64,000 nt of DNA from Elizabethkingia miricola (GTDB lineage Bacteria > Bacteroidota > Bacteroidia > Flavobacteriales > Weeksellaceae). Within the stretch, counting starts at the first letter, position 1, and each line of letters opens with the position of its first letter. A program made the position numbers and the translations under genes. Under the pieces are notes generated by a model that was not told where the DNA came from, did not search any database, and saw nothing but the letters and a program-made list of their open reading frames with translations. The stretch spans positions 1-64,000 of the forward strand of contig NZ_LSGQ01000027.1 in assembly GCF_001675285.1 (NCBI RefSeq), written 5' to 3'. Shown here one piece after another: positions 9,136 through 19,960 of this stretch.

Positions 9136-9558
9136 TTATTTCTCAGCCAGATTTTTAACAATTTCCAATGCTTTCGGAAACTTATCTTCAAAGAAACTTT
9201 TAAATTCTTCTGGAGTCTGTATCTCTCCTTTAAGAATTGTTCCGTTTCCGGTTTCTTCCAATATGTACGATTCTGTTGCTTCTCCCCAGTTTTGTGCTTT
9301 TTCTACGCCATCATAAATCTCACCAAGGTGCAGAAATTTAATTTCTTTATTCAGAATGTTTTTTTCAACACGGCTATACATACCATTATTATTCGGATCA
9401 AAAAACTTCACGATACTTCCCTCTTCAAGGGTTCCTTTATAAAAAGAGCCTTCAGCAAAGACAGATGTCCATTGTGTATAGGTAACATCATTCCATAATA
9501 CTTCCCATATTTTGTCTGGAGTGGCATTGATCTGAATCTGATAAAAAAGTTTTTCCAT
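9136..9558 (-). CDS. SRPBCC domain protein, tandem paralogue
   Basis: A 140-residue START-like protein. I use the ATG at 9558 (MEKLFYQI); a longer reading would need an upstream TTG and adds only three residues. It aligns along its whole length with the 8665-9102 product and ends in the same LAEK. The pair is a tandem duplication lying 33 bp apart. The ligand is unknown. Confidence 0.85.
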   Translation of the reverse strand: MEKLFYQIQINATPDKIWEVLWNDVTYTQWTSVFAEGSFYKGTLEEGSIVKFFDPNNNGMYSRVEKNILNKEIKFLHLGEIYDGVEKAQNWGEATESYILEETGNGTILKGEIQTPEEFKSFFEDKFPKALEIVKNLAEK

Positions 9559-9584
9559 GAGATACAATGTTATATATTAATTAT

Positions 9585-10439
9585 TTAGGAATTATAAGCT
9601 GCCTCTAAATCAGCAATTATAATTTTCTGCATTTTCAGCATCGCCTGAACAACTTTTTGCGATTTTGCAGGATCAGTATCGTTCATCAGTTCAATTAGTC
9701 TTTTAGGCACTATTTGCCAGCTTACACCATACCGGTCTTTCAGCCAGCCACACATACTTTCTCTCCCTCCTCCGGATATTAATGTATTCCAAAGATGATC
9801 TGTTTCTTTCTGATCGTTTGTCATCATTACCAGGGAGATTCCTTCATTGAAATCAAACTTATGGTCAAAAGAAGAGTCCATACAACTGAGCATATAGTTA
9901 TTAATTATAAACTGAGCATGTTGTACATTTTCGGGGTTTTCTCCGTTCTCACCGCCATCTTTATACTTCAGGATGCCTTCAATCTTAGAATCCGGAAATG
10001 TATTGGTATAGAACTCCATTGCCTCCATTGCTTTTCCGTTATTCTGATGCATAAACATAAGCGTAGGCACTAATCTCTGCTCTTGCATTTCTCCAAAGTA
10101 AAGCTGCCAGGTTGCTCCGTATTTATCTTTAATCCATCCGTATTTCTTACTCCATGGATAGGAATCCAGAGCCATTAGAGCAGTTCCTCCATCAGATAGT
10201 TTATCCCAATAATGCTGCACATCTTCTTCAGAAGCACAGTTAATGAGAAAAGATATCGAAGGATTTTTCTCAAACTGCGGTCCAGCATTCAGTAACATAA
10301 GCTTTTGCCCGAATAATTCTATATTTATCACAACTGGGGTATCTACTGTAATCTTCCCTCCGAATACCTGACAATAAAATTCTGCTGATTCCTTAGCGTC
10401 TCCATTGCACCAGAGACATGGAAAAATATCATTATTCAT
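9585..10439 (-). CDS. Double VOC/PhnB-like (3-demethylubiquinone-9 methyltransferase-like) protein
   Basis: A 284-residue protein made of two vicinal-oxygen-chelate modules. The first spans about 1-118 (CLWCNGDAKESAEFY to GATWQLYFG), the second about 125-255 (LMFMHQNNGKAMEAMEFY to GVSWQIVPK). Both end in the YGxxWQ phrase typical of the PhnB-like subfamily. Many members lack catalytic metal ligands and have no known substrate. It is 27 bp downstream in the same minus-strand series as the SRPBCC genes. Confidence 0.85.
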   Translation of the reverse strand: MNNDIFPCLWCNGDAKESAEFYCQVFGGKITVDTPVVINIELFGQKLMLLNAGPQFEKNPSISFLINCASEEDVQHYWDKLSDGGTALMALDSYPWSKKYGWIKDKYGATWQLYFGEMQEQRLVPTLMFMHQNNGKAMEAMEFYTNTFPDSKIEGILKYKDGGENGENPENVQHAQFIINNYMLSCMDSSFDHKFDFNEGISLVMMTNDQKETDHLWNTLISGGGRESMCGWLKDRYGVSWQIVPKRLIELMNDTDPAKSQKVVQAMLKMQKIIIADLEAAYNS

Positions 10440-10499
10440 TTTTCTATTTTTTCGTTAAACTGATATAGTATATATTCTAAACTAGCAAAAATGCACTTC

Positions 10500-10910
10500 T
10501 TAGTGCGTTTCTGTATACTGACTGAAGTTACCTAAAATAGCATTCCATCCGTCTTTCTGCATTTCTACCGGATTTTCTGCTTCGGGATCGAAAGCTGTAG
10601 TAATTTTTGTACCATCTTCTACTGCCTCAAAAGTTGTAGAAACTTTCCGTCCGTCCGGCATATGGTACTTAATAAGTTGCTGAGGAACGACCTCATCATA
10701 AGTTCCTTCAAAATTAAATCCAAAACTTCCGTCCCTTGCTTCCATTCTGTTATTGAATTTCCCACCTACTCTAAGGTCATTTTCAGAGGAGGGGCAAAAC
10801 CAACTTTCGTGGGCAAAATTCCATTGAGTAATATGCTCAGGCTGATTAAAATAATCCCAAACCTTATCTACAGAAGCATTTACGGTTGTTTCTATTGTGA
10901 TTTGTTCCAT
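10500..10910 (-). CDS. SRPBCC (AHSA1-type) domain protein
   Basis: A 136-residue START-like protein. The N-terminal MEQITIETTVNASVDKVWDYF and the WNFAHESW, GKFNNRMEARDG and GWNAILGNF segments are typical of AHSA1-type SRPBCC proteins. It is a third SRPBCC member in this cluster and closer to the AHSA1 mainstream than the two tandem paralogues. The ligand is unknown. Confidence 0.85.
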   Translation of the reverse strand: MEQITIETTVNASVDKVWDYFNQPEHITQWNFAHESWFCPSSENDLRVGGKFNNRMEARDGSFGFNFEGTYDEVVPQQLIKYHMPDGRKVSTTFEAVEDGTKITTAFDPEAENPVEMQKDGWNAILGNFSQYTETH

Positions 10911-10981
10911 AATATTTAAATTAATTAGTTTGTCTAAAATAATGAAATTGACTAGTATCTCAACTTCAATTTTACAGATTA

Positions 10982-11014
10982 AATTTTGTCAGGGTTTGAA
11001 ACCCTGACAAAATT
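10982..11014. repeat. 33-bp perfect palindrome (terminator or dispersed repeat)
   Basis: Sixteen-base arms (10982-10997 and 10999-11014) are exact reverse complements around a single central G, with core GTCAGGGTTT and AAACCCTGAC. It lies five bases past the stop of the VOC gene at 11020 and would act as its terminator on the minus strand. The G/C-rich core and symmetry also fit a dispersed palindromic repeat. Confidence 0.75.
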
Positions 11015-11019
11015 GTTTA

Positions 11020-11460
11020 TTATTTGTTTTCGTAACCTTTATCACCACTATAGTTAATCATCCATTTTACATCATATTTATCTGTAAAACAGCCAAAATA
11101 ATCTCCCCAGAACTGATCTTCCAAAGGCATTTCTATAGCTCCTCCCTCAGAAAGACCTTTGAAGAGTTTGTCTGCTTCTTCTCTGGATTCCGGAAAAATG
11201 GAAACATAATTGTTATTTCCTAACTGAAGGCTTTGTCCAAATTCCGGAACAATATCGGAAGCCATTAGTAAATCGCCACCTATTGGTAAAGCGATATGCA
11301 TTACTCTGTTTTTAGCTTCTTCGGATAAGTTTTCGGTACCTGGTGCATTTCCCATCTTGTGAATCTCACCAAGGAATTCCCCTCCGAAAACAGATTTGTA
11401 AAAATTAAAAGCTTCTTCTGCTTTACCATCAAAATTGAGGTATGGATTTAATTTAGGCAT
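11020..11460 (-). CDS. VOC family protein (PhnB-like)
   Basis: A 146-residue single VOC module starting MPKLNPYLNFDGKAEEAFNFY and including GGEFLGEIHKMG and WGDYFGCFTDKYDVKWMINY, the hallmark of the PhnB-like subfamily. It is probably co-transcribed with the alpha/beta hydrolase 18 bp upstream. No catalytic role can be claimed. Confidence 0.85.
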   Translation of the reverse strand: MPKLNPYLNFDGKAEEAFNFYKSVFGGEFLGEIHKMGNAPGTENLSEEAKNRVMHIALPIGGDLLMASDIVPEFGQSLQLGNNNYVSIFPESREEADKLFKGLSEGGAIEMPLEDQFWGDYFGCFTDKYDVKWMINYSGDKGYENK

Positions 11461-11478
11461 AATCGTAAAATTTAAAGG

Positions 11479-12252
11479 TTATTGTAAAAAATTTTTGACT
11501 TTCAGAATTGTAAAATCTATTGTTCTGTTATTGGTATGGCCATGCTCATCCGCCATCATATAGGTACCATGCCCCGAAGGAAGTATCAGTAACCTTGAAT
11601 CCGGAAACAGGGTATGAAGCTCTGCTGCATGAGATACCTTTATAGCGTCCCGATCTCCATATATAAGAAATACAGGATTTTTAATATTCTGTAATGTTTT
11701 GTTTTCCCAGTCTTCAAAGTTTATCATCCTTTGACTGTCTTTCTGGAACATGTTGTAAAGCTTATCTTCATCCGGTGTCAGTTTTAGAAAATTTTCTTTA
11801 AGATAGTTGGGCATTATTTCTATTACTGCATTTTGCATTCCCTCAAAAAAACCATCTACCATCCCTTTTCTTTTATAAAGTCCGGAAGCGGCAATTAGTT
11901 TGTAAACTTTTTCAGGGAAGAGTTCTGCAATTTTCATAATACTTGTTGCACCATTGCTGAAACCAAAAAATGAGGCTTTTTCAATATTCAGTTTATCCAA
12001 TACAGCTACAATATCTTTTGCGTCCTGTTCAAAAGTTTCAGAGATTTCTCTGTGATCAGATTTTCCATGATTCTGCAAATCGATTCCGATAAGCATAAAA
12101 TGATGATGCAATCTGTTAATGACTTCCTGAAAATCTAATCTTATAGAAGATCCACCGCCATGAACTAATACTACAGGTTTTCCCTCTCCGTATATTTCGT
12201 GGTATAGCTGAATGCCATTGATATCAAGATATCCGGCTTTATGCGGTTCCAT
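11479..12252 (-). CDS. Alpha/beta-fold hydrolase
   Basis: A 257-residue cytoplasmic hydrolase. It has the oxyanion motif HGGGSS (about 31-36), nucleophile Ser99 in GFSNG, an acidic residue in YGDRDAI and His in PSGHGTY. The closest general type is small esterases or haloperoxidase-like enzymes; the substrate is not predictable. It begins two bases before the DinB gene ends, so the two are one transcription unit with DinB upstream. Confidence 0.88.
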   Translation of the reverse strand: MEPHKAGYLDINGIQLYHEIYGEGKPVVLVHGGGSSIRLDFQEVINRLHHHFMLIGIDLQNHGKSDHREISETFEQDAKDIVAVLDKLNIEKASFFGFSNGATSIMKIAELFPEKVYKLIAASGLYKRKGMVDGFFEGMQNAVIEIMPNYLKENFLKLTPDEDKLYNMFQKDSQRMINFEDWENKTLQNIKNPVFLIYGDRDAIKVSHAAELHTLFPDSRLLILPSGHGTYMMADEHGHTNNRTIDFTILKVKNFLQ

Positions 12253-12254
12253 AT

Positions 12255-12779
12255 TTAATACAGAATATTATTATCGGTGTCATATTTCATTCCGGGATAA
12301 TCCAGCAAACGCCGCATCAATCCCATTTGCCCGCAGAGATAATCCTGACGCCCAATACACATTCCTATAAAATTGAGTTTATCTTCTTTAATGAAGGGGA
12401 TATCCATATTAATAGGAAACTTTTCAGATAGTTGTTCATCAGTAGCTTCTAAAAGCTTCTGATAGGCTTTAGGAGAAACAGCATGAAAGCTGTCTTTCAG
12501 TTCTTTCAGAGAAGGATAAGAAAAGCTTTCATCCAGTGCCTTTCCCATAAAAAATAAATCCTGATAAGGATCTTCTGTTGCTTCTCCCAGTATATGAGCG
12601 ATAGCATAGCGAACATTTACATAATTTCCGGCCATCCAGATGATATGGTTGGTTCGTCCGTCAATTCTTTTCAGTGCATCTTCTTCTGTAATTCCGTCCA
12701 GAACATTCAGAAAGGTCTGAGTATGCATTCTGTAGGCAGGAATGATGACTTCTAATTTTAATGATTTTGGTGCATTCAT
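12255..12779 (-). CDS. DinB family four-helix protein
   Basis: A 174-residue protein with the amphipathic helical pattern of DinB/YfiT-like metal-binding four-helix bundles, including NHIIWMAGN (about 46-54). Members are often thiol-dependent transferases or of unknown function. It is the first gene of a minus-strand run with the hydrolase and VOC genes; the region at 12780-12930 should hold the promoter and contains a small CTTGCC/GGCAAG hairpin at 12854-12869. Confidence 0.78.
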   Translation of the reverse strand: MNAPKSLKLEVIIPAYRMHTQTFLNVLDGITEEDALKRIDGRTNHIIWMAGNYVNVRYAIAHILGEATEDPYQDLFFMGKALDESFSYPSLKELKDSFHAVSPKAYQKLLEATDEQLSEKFPINMDIPFIKEDKLNFIGMCIGRQDYLCGQMGLMRRLLDYPGMKYDTDNNILY

Positions 12780-12930
12780 TTGTAATTGTTTTAAGTCGGT
12801 TTTAAACTATCTCATTTCTTTATCAAAATTAAGAGTGAATGATATAATATGGACTTGCCATAGGGCAAGAAAAATAAAAGTCGTTTATCTATTTTTTAGC
12901 TTATACTGAATAGCTTTTTTAGCTGCTGAA

Positions 12931-12969
12931 AAAATAATAGCATGAACAAAATGTCCATGCTATTATTTT
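12931..12969 (-). terminator. Terminator after Crp-type regulator
   Basis: Perfect 14-bp inverted repeat, AAAATAATAGCATG at 12931-12944 and its complement at 12956-12969, followed on the minus strand by a run of T. The regulator's stop codon lies at the base of the stem. Confidence 0.75.
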
Positions 12970-13555
12970 AATATTCTTTTTTATGAGAAACCAATTCTTT
13001 TCGGATTCTGCTAAGTGAAGTATCTGTTACGCCGAGATAAGATGCAATCTGTTTCAGGGGAGCAAATCTTACTACATCCGGTTTTTGCTCCATTAGGTTC
13101 AGATAACGTTTGGTTGCAGATAGTGTAACCATATCCAAAGAACGTTGTTTCATGGAAAAAACCTGATAACTGAACCAAAGACGCCCCCATTCGCTAAATC
13201 CGGGAATAGTATGATAAATATGCTGAAAATCATCGAACTCTATTTTCAGTAATGTACAATCTGTAACAGCCTGAAGATTTTCCTGTGAAGGAGTCCTTTG
13301 AAAAAGTGAAGCCGGAACAATTACAATATCTCCTTTTGTAAAAAACTCAGTCGTGATTTCGTTATTATCATAATCATATACGAAAGCTCGAACCAATCCG
13401 CTTTCAAGCAAATAATATTCATTGGCGGTCTCACCTTCATGCAGAAATATTTTACCCTTTTCTATTTCAGTTTTCTGGTGCTTCTCTGCAATTTGTATTA
13501 TATCTTCATCGGACAAGAGAAAATGTTGATATACCTCTTTATAAATCGGATTCAT
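12968..13555 (-). CDS. Crp/Fnr-family transcriptional regulator
   Basis: A 195-residue protein with an N-terminal cyclic-nucleotide-binding-like beta-roll (about 15-125) and a short C-terminal helix-turn-helix (about 150-190, with LKQIASYLGVTDTSLSRIRKEL). It has no N-terminal cysteine cluster, so it is not an iron-sulphur FNR. Bacteroidota have many such Crp-like regulators of unknown ligand. Its start overlaps the end of the VOC gene by 17 bp, which suggests the VOC protein and regulator are made together. Confidence 0.88.
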   Translation of the reverse strand: MNPIYKEVYQHFLLSDEDIIQIAEKHQKTEIEKGKIFLHEGETANEYYLLESGLVRAFVYDYDNNEITTEFFTKGDIVIVPASLFQRTPSQENLQAVTDCTLLKIEFDDFQHIYHTIPGFSEWGRLWFSYQVFSMKQRSLDMVTLSATKRYLNLMEQKPDVVRFAPLKQIASYLGVTDTSLSRIRKELVSHKKEY

Positions 13556-13925
13556 AATTTCTTTCCAGTTTTTGATTAAAGATAATATTATTTCCGAAAG
13601 GATCGGTTACTGTAAAAGATAATGCTTCGTAAAATGTTTCTTGCAGCCCGGGTTTATTGTATTTATAGTCTTTTGCAGAGAGTTCTTTGTGAAATTCTTC
13701 TATCCCGTCACACCAAATAAATATATGGGTTCCGGGGGTGCCATCGCCATGATGTTCGCTGAGATGAAATTTAATATTGGCTCTCTGTATTTCCATGTAT
13801 ACAGGAAAATTCTCTTCGAATGTATGTTCCCACAGAATCTCAAAACCAAGCCAGTCTACATAAAATTCTTTTGCTTTCTGATAATCAAACATTCGTAAAA
13901 CAGGAATAATGGCTTCTGCTTTCAT
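13539..13925 (-). CDS. VOC family protein (bleomycin-resistance-like)
   Basis: A 128-residue single VOC module (VLRMFDYQKAKEFYVDWLGFEILWEH to DPFGNNIIFNQ) resembling glyoxalase/bleomycin-resistance-type proteins of the GCN5-unrelated VOC group. It is upstream of and overlaps the Crp-type regulator. Resistance is possible but is not shown by the sequence. Confidence 0.85.
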   Translation of the reverse strand: MKAEAIIPVLRMFDYQKAKEFYVDWLGFEILWEHTFEENFPVYMEIQRANIKFHLSEHHGDGTPGTHIFIWCDGIEEFHKELSAKDYKYNKPGLQETFYEALSFTVTDPFGNNIIFNQKLERNYESDL

Positions 13926-13936
13926 AACAGTATTAT

Positions 13937-15148
13937 TTAAAATAATGATAATTGTATTTCATTTGGTTTATCCGGTTTCTTAGCATCTCCCATTGTCGAC
14001 TTACCTCCATATTGCCATGAAACGGCTCTTTCTTCTTCTATCAGCTGCTGAATATCAAAATTGGGTGTGAAGTTTTTTTCTGCATTCAGTACAATCTGAT
14101 GCAGCTTGTTAATTGAATTCAGCTTATCAGAATTTCCCAGTTTAGATTTTTCTATCCCTTTTTGGAGAATCTGAATACTCTCATCATAAATTTTTATAGG
14201 AACAGGAAACGGATGTCCGTCTTTCCCACCATGTGCAAATGAAAAACGGGCAGGATCTTTGAAACGTGAAGGAGCACCATGAATAACTTCACTAACCAAT
14301 GCCAGCGACTGCATGGTACGGGGCCCTACCCCTTCCAGCATAAGAAGGTCTTCAAAGTTTTGTGGCTGTTGCTCTCTTGTGATATAAAGCAAGGCTCCCA
14401 GTCGTTTAAGATCTACATCCGTTGCTCTTACATCATGATGTTCAGGCAGAATCAATCGGGCAAAATCCTGCATAATTTTGGCCGAATCTGTATGAGAAAT
14501 ATCAAGAATTCCTTTTCTGTTATCCGACGCTTCATTAGCCGTAAGATTCAGAATTGTTCCTTTGGAAATACCATTTATCCCAGTATGCGGCTCATCTATA
14601 AAAGAAGTAAGATTTTCGGATAACCAGTGGTAGCGTCTTGCTGTTCCATCGGCATCGTTAAGTCCTTGCTGAATTACACACCAATTACCATTATCTGTAA
14701 CAACAAAATTATGCTGGTATAGCTGATAGCCATCCTGAATAGCTGTATTATCTACTTTTGCAGATAATTTACTGGCTTTTACAAGCTCTGTTCCATTAAG
14801 TCCGGTTTTATCCGCAATATATAGAAGTTCCTGCGGAGTATCTCTGGAATATTTTCCTTTTCCACCACAAATAAAGATTCCCAGGCTTTGAGAATTGGGA
14901 TTAATAGCTCTTTTCAAAGCCCCCATTACAGAAGTTGTAATGCCTGAAGAATGCCAATCCATTCCTAATACGGCTCCAAAGCTTTGGAACCAAAAAGGAT
15001 CGGATAATCGTCTTACAACTTCTTCTTTTCCATAATCGGCAAGTATAACTTCCATTATAGAAAGCCCAAGCGCAGACATCCGCTCGTATAACCAGGCGGG
15101 AACTTTTCCGTAGTGTAGTGGTAAATCTGCAGTTCCTGAACGTTTCAT
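13937..15148 (-). CDS. DUF763 domain-containing protein
   Basis: A 403-residue protein whose opening (MKRSGTADLPLHYGKVPAWL) and the FWFQSFGAVLGMDWHSSG, ICGGKGKYS and EGVGPRTMQSLALVSE segments are typical of DUF763. The GVGPRT segment resembles a helix-hairpin-helix and hints at nucleic-acid binding, but the function is unknown. It lies 11 bp upstream of the VOC/regulator pair on the same strand. Confidence 0.9.
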   Translation of the reverse strand: MKRSGTADLPLHYGKVPAWLYERMSALGLSIMEVILADYGKEEVVRRLSDPFWFQSFGAVLGMDWHSSGITTSVMGALKRAINPNSQSLGIFICGGKGKYSRDTPQELLYIADKTGLNGTELVKASKLSAKVDNTAIQDGYQLYQHNFVVTDNGNWCVIQQGLNDADGTARRYHWLSENLTSFIDEPHTGINGISKGTILNLTANEASDNRKGILDISHTDSAKIMQDFARLILPEHHDVRATDVDLKRLGALLYITREQQPQNFEDLLMLEGVGPRTMQSLALVSEVIHGAPSRFKDPARFSFAHGGKDGHPFPVPIKIYDESIQILQKGIEKSKLGNSDKLNSINKLHQIVLNAEKNFTPNFDIQQLIEEERAVSWQYGGKSTMGDAKKPDKPNEIQLSLF

Positions 15149-15160
15149 ACCTCTAAGATA

Positions 15161-15199
15161 AAAAAACGACTCCGAAAAAGAATTACGAAGTCGTTTTTT
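15161..15199 (-). terminator. Terminator after tpx
   Basis: AAAAAACGACT at 15161-15171 pairs with AGTCGTTTTTT at 15189-15199. The A and T tracts would let it work in both directions; on the minus strand it ends the tpx transcript just before DUF763 begins. Confidence 0.7.
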
Positions 15200-15217
15200 A
15201 TGATTTTTTGCTTTTAA

Positions 15218-15715
15218 TTATTTCAAAGCAGCAAGAGCAGCATCATAGTTTGGCTCCTGAGCAATTTCCGGAACCTGTTCTGTATAAACTACGTTTCCGT
15301 TCTCATCTGCTACGACAACTGCACGGCTTAATAAACCTTGTAATGGAGAATCTGCTAAAGTCACTCCATAATCATCTCCAAAATGTCCTCTGAAATCAGA
15401 TAATGTATCCACATTATTTAATCCTTCTGCTGCGCAAAATCTGCCTAATGCGAAAGGTAAATCTTTAGAAACATTTACTACCACTGTGTTGTCTAAGTTA
15501 GAAGCTTCCTGATTGAATTTTCTTGCAGAAGCTGCACAAACACCAGTATCAATACTTGGAAAAATATTTAATACTACCTTCTTTCCTTTGTAATCTGCTA
15601 AAGTTTTCTCAGACAGATCTGCATTTACCAGTGTAAAATCTTTTAATTGTTCTCCAATATTCGGAAGATTTCCTACTGTAGAAATCGCATTTCCTTTTAG
15701 TGTAATGTTTGCCAT
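15218..15715 (-). CDS. tpx: Thiol peroxidase Tpx
   Basis: A 165-residue atypical 2-Cys peroxiredoxin that reduces hydroperoxides with thioredoxin. The peroxidatic Cys60 is in [11 protein letters not shown], with Thr57 part of the active-site triad, and the resolving Cys94 is in GRFCAAEG, the spacing expected for Tpx. It is a single-gene unit with its own terminator and a 332-bp divergent intergenic region upstream. Confidence 0.96.
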   Translation of the reverse strand: MANITLKGNAISTVGNLPNIGEQLKDFTLVNADLSEKTLADYKGKKVVLNIFPSIDTGVCAASARKFNQEASNLDNTVVVNVSKDLPFALGRFCAAEGLNNVDTLSDFRGHFGDDYGVTLADSPLQGLLSRAVVVADENGNVVYTEQVPEIAQEPNYDAALAALK

Positions 15716-16047
15716 TATTTTGTCTATTTAATTTTAGATAAAAATACAGAATTCTTCTAAATTTCTACTGATAGTTCATTTTAAATTTATCATAAATTTC
15801 AGTACAAGAGAAACAAATAGAAAAACACAAGGTTTATTCTTAAAAGATACAGGCTTTTCTTTTGGAAGCTTAATATGCCAGACATTCTATTTAGTATTGA
15901 ATTTCAATTGAATATGGAATATTTTACATTATTTTATCTGACTTTTAAATGTAGAATACTAAACATACAAATTCAACTGTATAAAGCTATTAGTAGTCTG
16001 CCTGATTTGAAAGCATATATAAATGTTTTAAACTAAATATTCAGTTT
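15716..16047. other. Intergenic region, 332 bp, divergent promoters
   Basis: Very AT-rich spacer between tpx (minus) and the DUF4442 gene (plus). It should hold both promoters. I see no ORF, tRNA, strong hairpin or repeat beyond a short ATTGAA/TTCAAT symmetry near 15897-15914. Confidence 0.5.
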
Positions 16048-16575
16048 ATGTCGTTCTACCAAAAAATTTCAGTCATTGGCTCCAAATATATAGGATTACC
16101 CAAACTTATGAAATGGGGTTTCAATCTTTCACCTATGTACAGAAGAAGTACTGCAAGAATCACTTCCGTATCTCCTGACCTACTCAATGTACAAATTAAG
16201 TTACCCATCAGCTATAAAAATCGAAACTATATGGGAACCATATTTGGTGGAAGTATGTTTTCAGCAGTTGATCCCATCCCAATGGTACAGCTGATTAATC
16301 TATTGGGGCATCAGTACGTCGTATGGGATAAATCTGCTCAGATATCTTTCAAACGTCCGGGAAATGTAGATTTATATGCAGAATTTACATACACAAAAGA
16401 AGAGCTTGAACAAATAATTGAACAAGTTGAACGTGAGAACGAAATCGAAATTGTAAAGACAACACAACTAACCAACAAAAGCAAAACGACTGTATACTGC
16501 GAAGTAAAGAAAACTATCTATATTGCAGGAAAGGCTTATTATAAAATGAAAAGAAAGGAAAAAGCCAGGCTATAA
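16048..16575 (+). CDS. DUF4442 hot-dog-fold protein (acyl-CoA thioesterase-like)
   Basis: A 175-residue protein with a hot-dog-fold pattern, notably NRNYMGTIFGGSMFSAVDP with the G-G-S-x-F and Asp typical of thioesterase-like active sites, and ISFKRPG. DUF4442 proteins are related to PaaI/YiiD thioesterases. The C-terminus is lysine-rich. The substrate is unknown. It converges on proC with a 3-bp gap. Confidence 0.82.
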   Translation: MSFYQKISVIGSKYIGLPKLMKWGFNLSPMYRRSTARITSVSPDLLNVQIKLPISYKNRNYMGTIFGGSMFSAVDPIPMVQLINLLGHQYVVWDKSAQISFKRPGNVDLYAEFTYTKEELEQIIEQVERENEIEIVKTTQLTNKSKTTVYCEVKKTIYIAGKAYYKMKRKEKARL

Positions 16576-16578
16576 AAT

Positions 16579-17373
16579 CTAAGCCTTCTTTTCAATCTTT
16601 TGGAAAGAAGCGTTTATTCCTTTAATCAGAGATGAGCTAAATCCTTGATGTTCCATTTCATTAAGGCCAACAATAGTACAGCCTTTAGGTGTTGTTACTT
16701 TATCAATCTCATCTTCCGGATGATTCTGATTCTGGATCAGCAATTCTGCAGCACCTTTTACAGTTTGATTTACAATCTGTACCGCTGTTTTAGCATCGAA
16801 TCCAATCTGAATTCCTCCCTGTACCATTGCACGCATAAATCTCAGTACATAAGCAATTCCGCAAGCTCCCAAAACAGTTGCTGCTTCCATAAGGTCTTCA
16901 TTGATCTGTATAACGCTACCTACATGAGACAGCAGACTTTTCACGCTTTCCAGCTTTTCTTTCTCCTGCCCGTTGTATACCAAACAAGTTAAGGATTCTC
17001 CTACATCCGAGGCTGTATTCGGCATCGCACGCATAGTTGTAACAGCTTTATTTTCTATTGCCTCCTGAATTTGCTGTATGCTAATCCCTGTTGCCATTGA
17101 AACAAGAATTTTGTCGGATGTAAAATATTGCTTGTATTCTTTTAATACTTCCAGAATATTAAAAGGCTTAAGTGCTACAATAACAATATCCGATTGTGTA
17201 ATTGCATAAGCGTTATCTGAAGTTACTTCAATACCGTCTTTTTCCAGAAAAGCAATAGACTGAGTATTTCTTCTCGTTGCTATAATCTGATAATTCTCAC
17301 CGGACTTCAATATGCCCTTTATAATGGAAAGTCCAAGGTTTCCCGTCCCTAATACAGCTATCTTCATAGACAT
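16579..17373 (-). CDS. proC: Pyrroline-5-carboxylate reductase ProC
   Basis: Catalyses the NAD(P)H-dependent last step of proline synthesis. The 264-residue protein has an N-terminal Rossmann motif (VLGTGNLG), the ALKPFNILEVL and MATGISIQQIQ segments, MRAMPNTA, and the C-terminal helical dimer domain with TTPKGCTIVGLNEME, where the usual form is TSPGGTT. Two starts are possible: ATG at 17373 (MSMKIAV) or 17367. It is divergent from icd. Confidence 0.93.
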   Translation of the reverse strand: MSMKIAVLGTGNLGLSIIKGILKSGENYQIIATRRNTQSIAFLEKDGIEVTSDNAYAITQSDIVIVALKPFNILEVLKEYKQYFTSDKILVSMATGISIQQIQEAIENKAVTTMRAMPNTASDVGESLTCLVYNGQEKEKLESVKSLLSHVGSVIQINEDLMEAATVLGACGIAYVLRFMRAMVQGGIQIGFDAKTAVQIVNQTVKGAAELLIQNQNHPEDEIDKVTTPKGCTIVGLNEMEHQGFSSSLIKGINASFQKIEKKA

Positions 17374-17453
17374 TTGGTTTTTAGTTTATTTTTTTATCAC
17401 AATAAAAGTAGTTCATTTTTGGCGATTTGTTCTAAAAATCATTCTAAAAACAG

Positions 17454-17502
17454 TAAATTTGTTACTCTAAAAAATAGATCATAGAGAGGGGCTCTCTTTT
17501 TA
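17454..17502 (+). promoter_or_regulatory. icd promoter -7 box and leader hairpin
   Basis: A TAAATTTG -7 element lies at 17454-17461. The nearest TTTG upstream (17426-17429) is 24 bases away, longer than the usual 19. Downstream in the predicted leader, AGAGAG (17483-17488), GGG and CTCTCT (17492-17497) form a 6-bp hairpin followed by a short T run, resembling a small intrinsic terminator ahead of icd. Confidence 0.4.
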
Positions 17503-17505
17503 TAA

Positions 17506-19749
<2,244 letters not shown>

Positions 19750-19775
19750 TTTCTGATTAATATATAATTTATATG

Positions 19776-19806
19776 AACCGGATGCTTTTAGTATCCGGTT
19801 TTTTTA
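19776..19806 (+). terminator. icd terminator
   Basis: AACCGGAT (19776-19783) and ATCCGGTT (19793-19800) form a stem with a run of seven T starting within the right arm. Confidence 0.85.
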
Positions 19807-19960
19807 TTGCTGATTATGCTCTTTATCCACTGCCGGAAGTGTTGCTTTGTCTGTAAACTGGGAGTATTAACTCCTGTATTTTTACAATTGGGTCTATTCC
19901 TTGTAGATTTACTACGGCAAAAGTTTATAAAGAAACAAAAGAGAGAAAAGCAGGTTATTA

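Noticed and set aside
12854-12869. CTTGCC/GGCAAG hairpin as terminator or operator
   Set aside because: The 6-bp stem has no T run and lies upstream of DinB, so neither role is supported; mentioned only under DinB.
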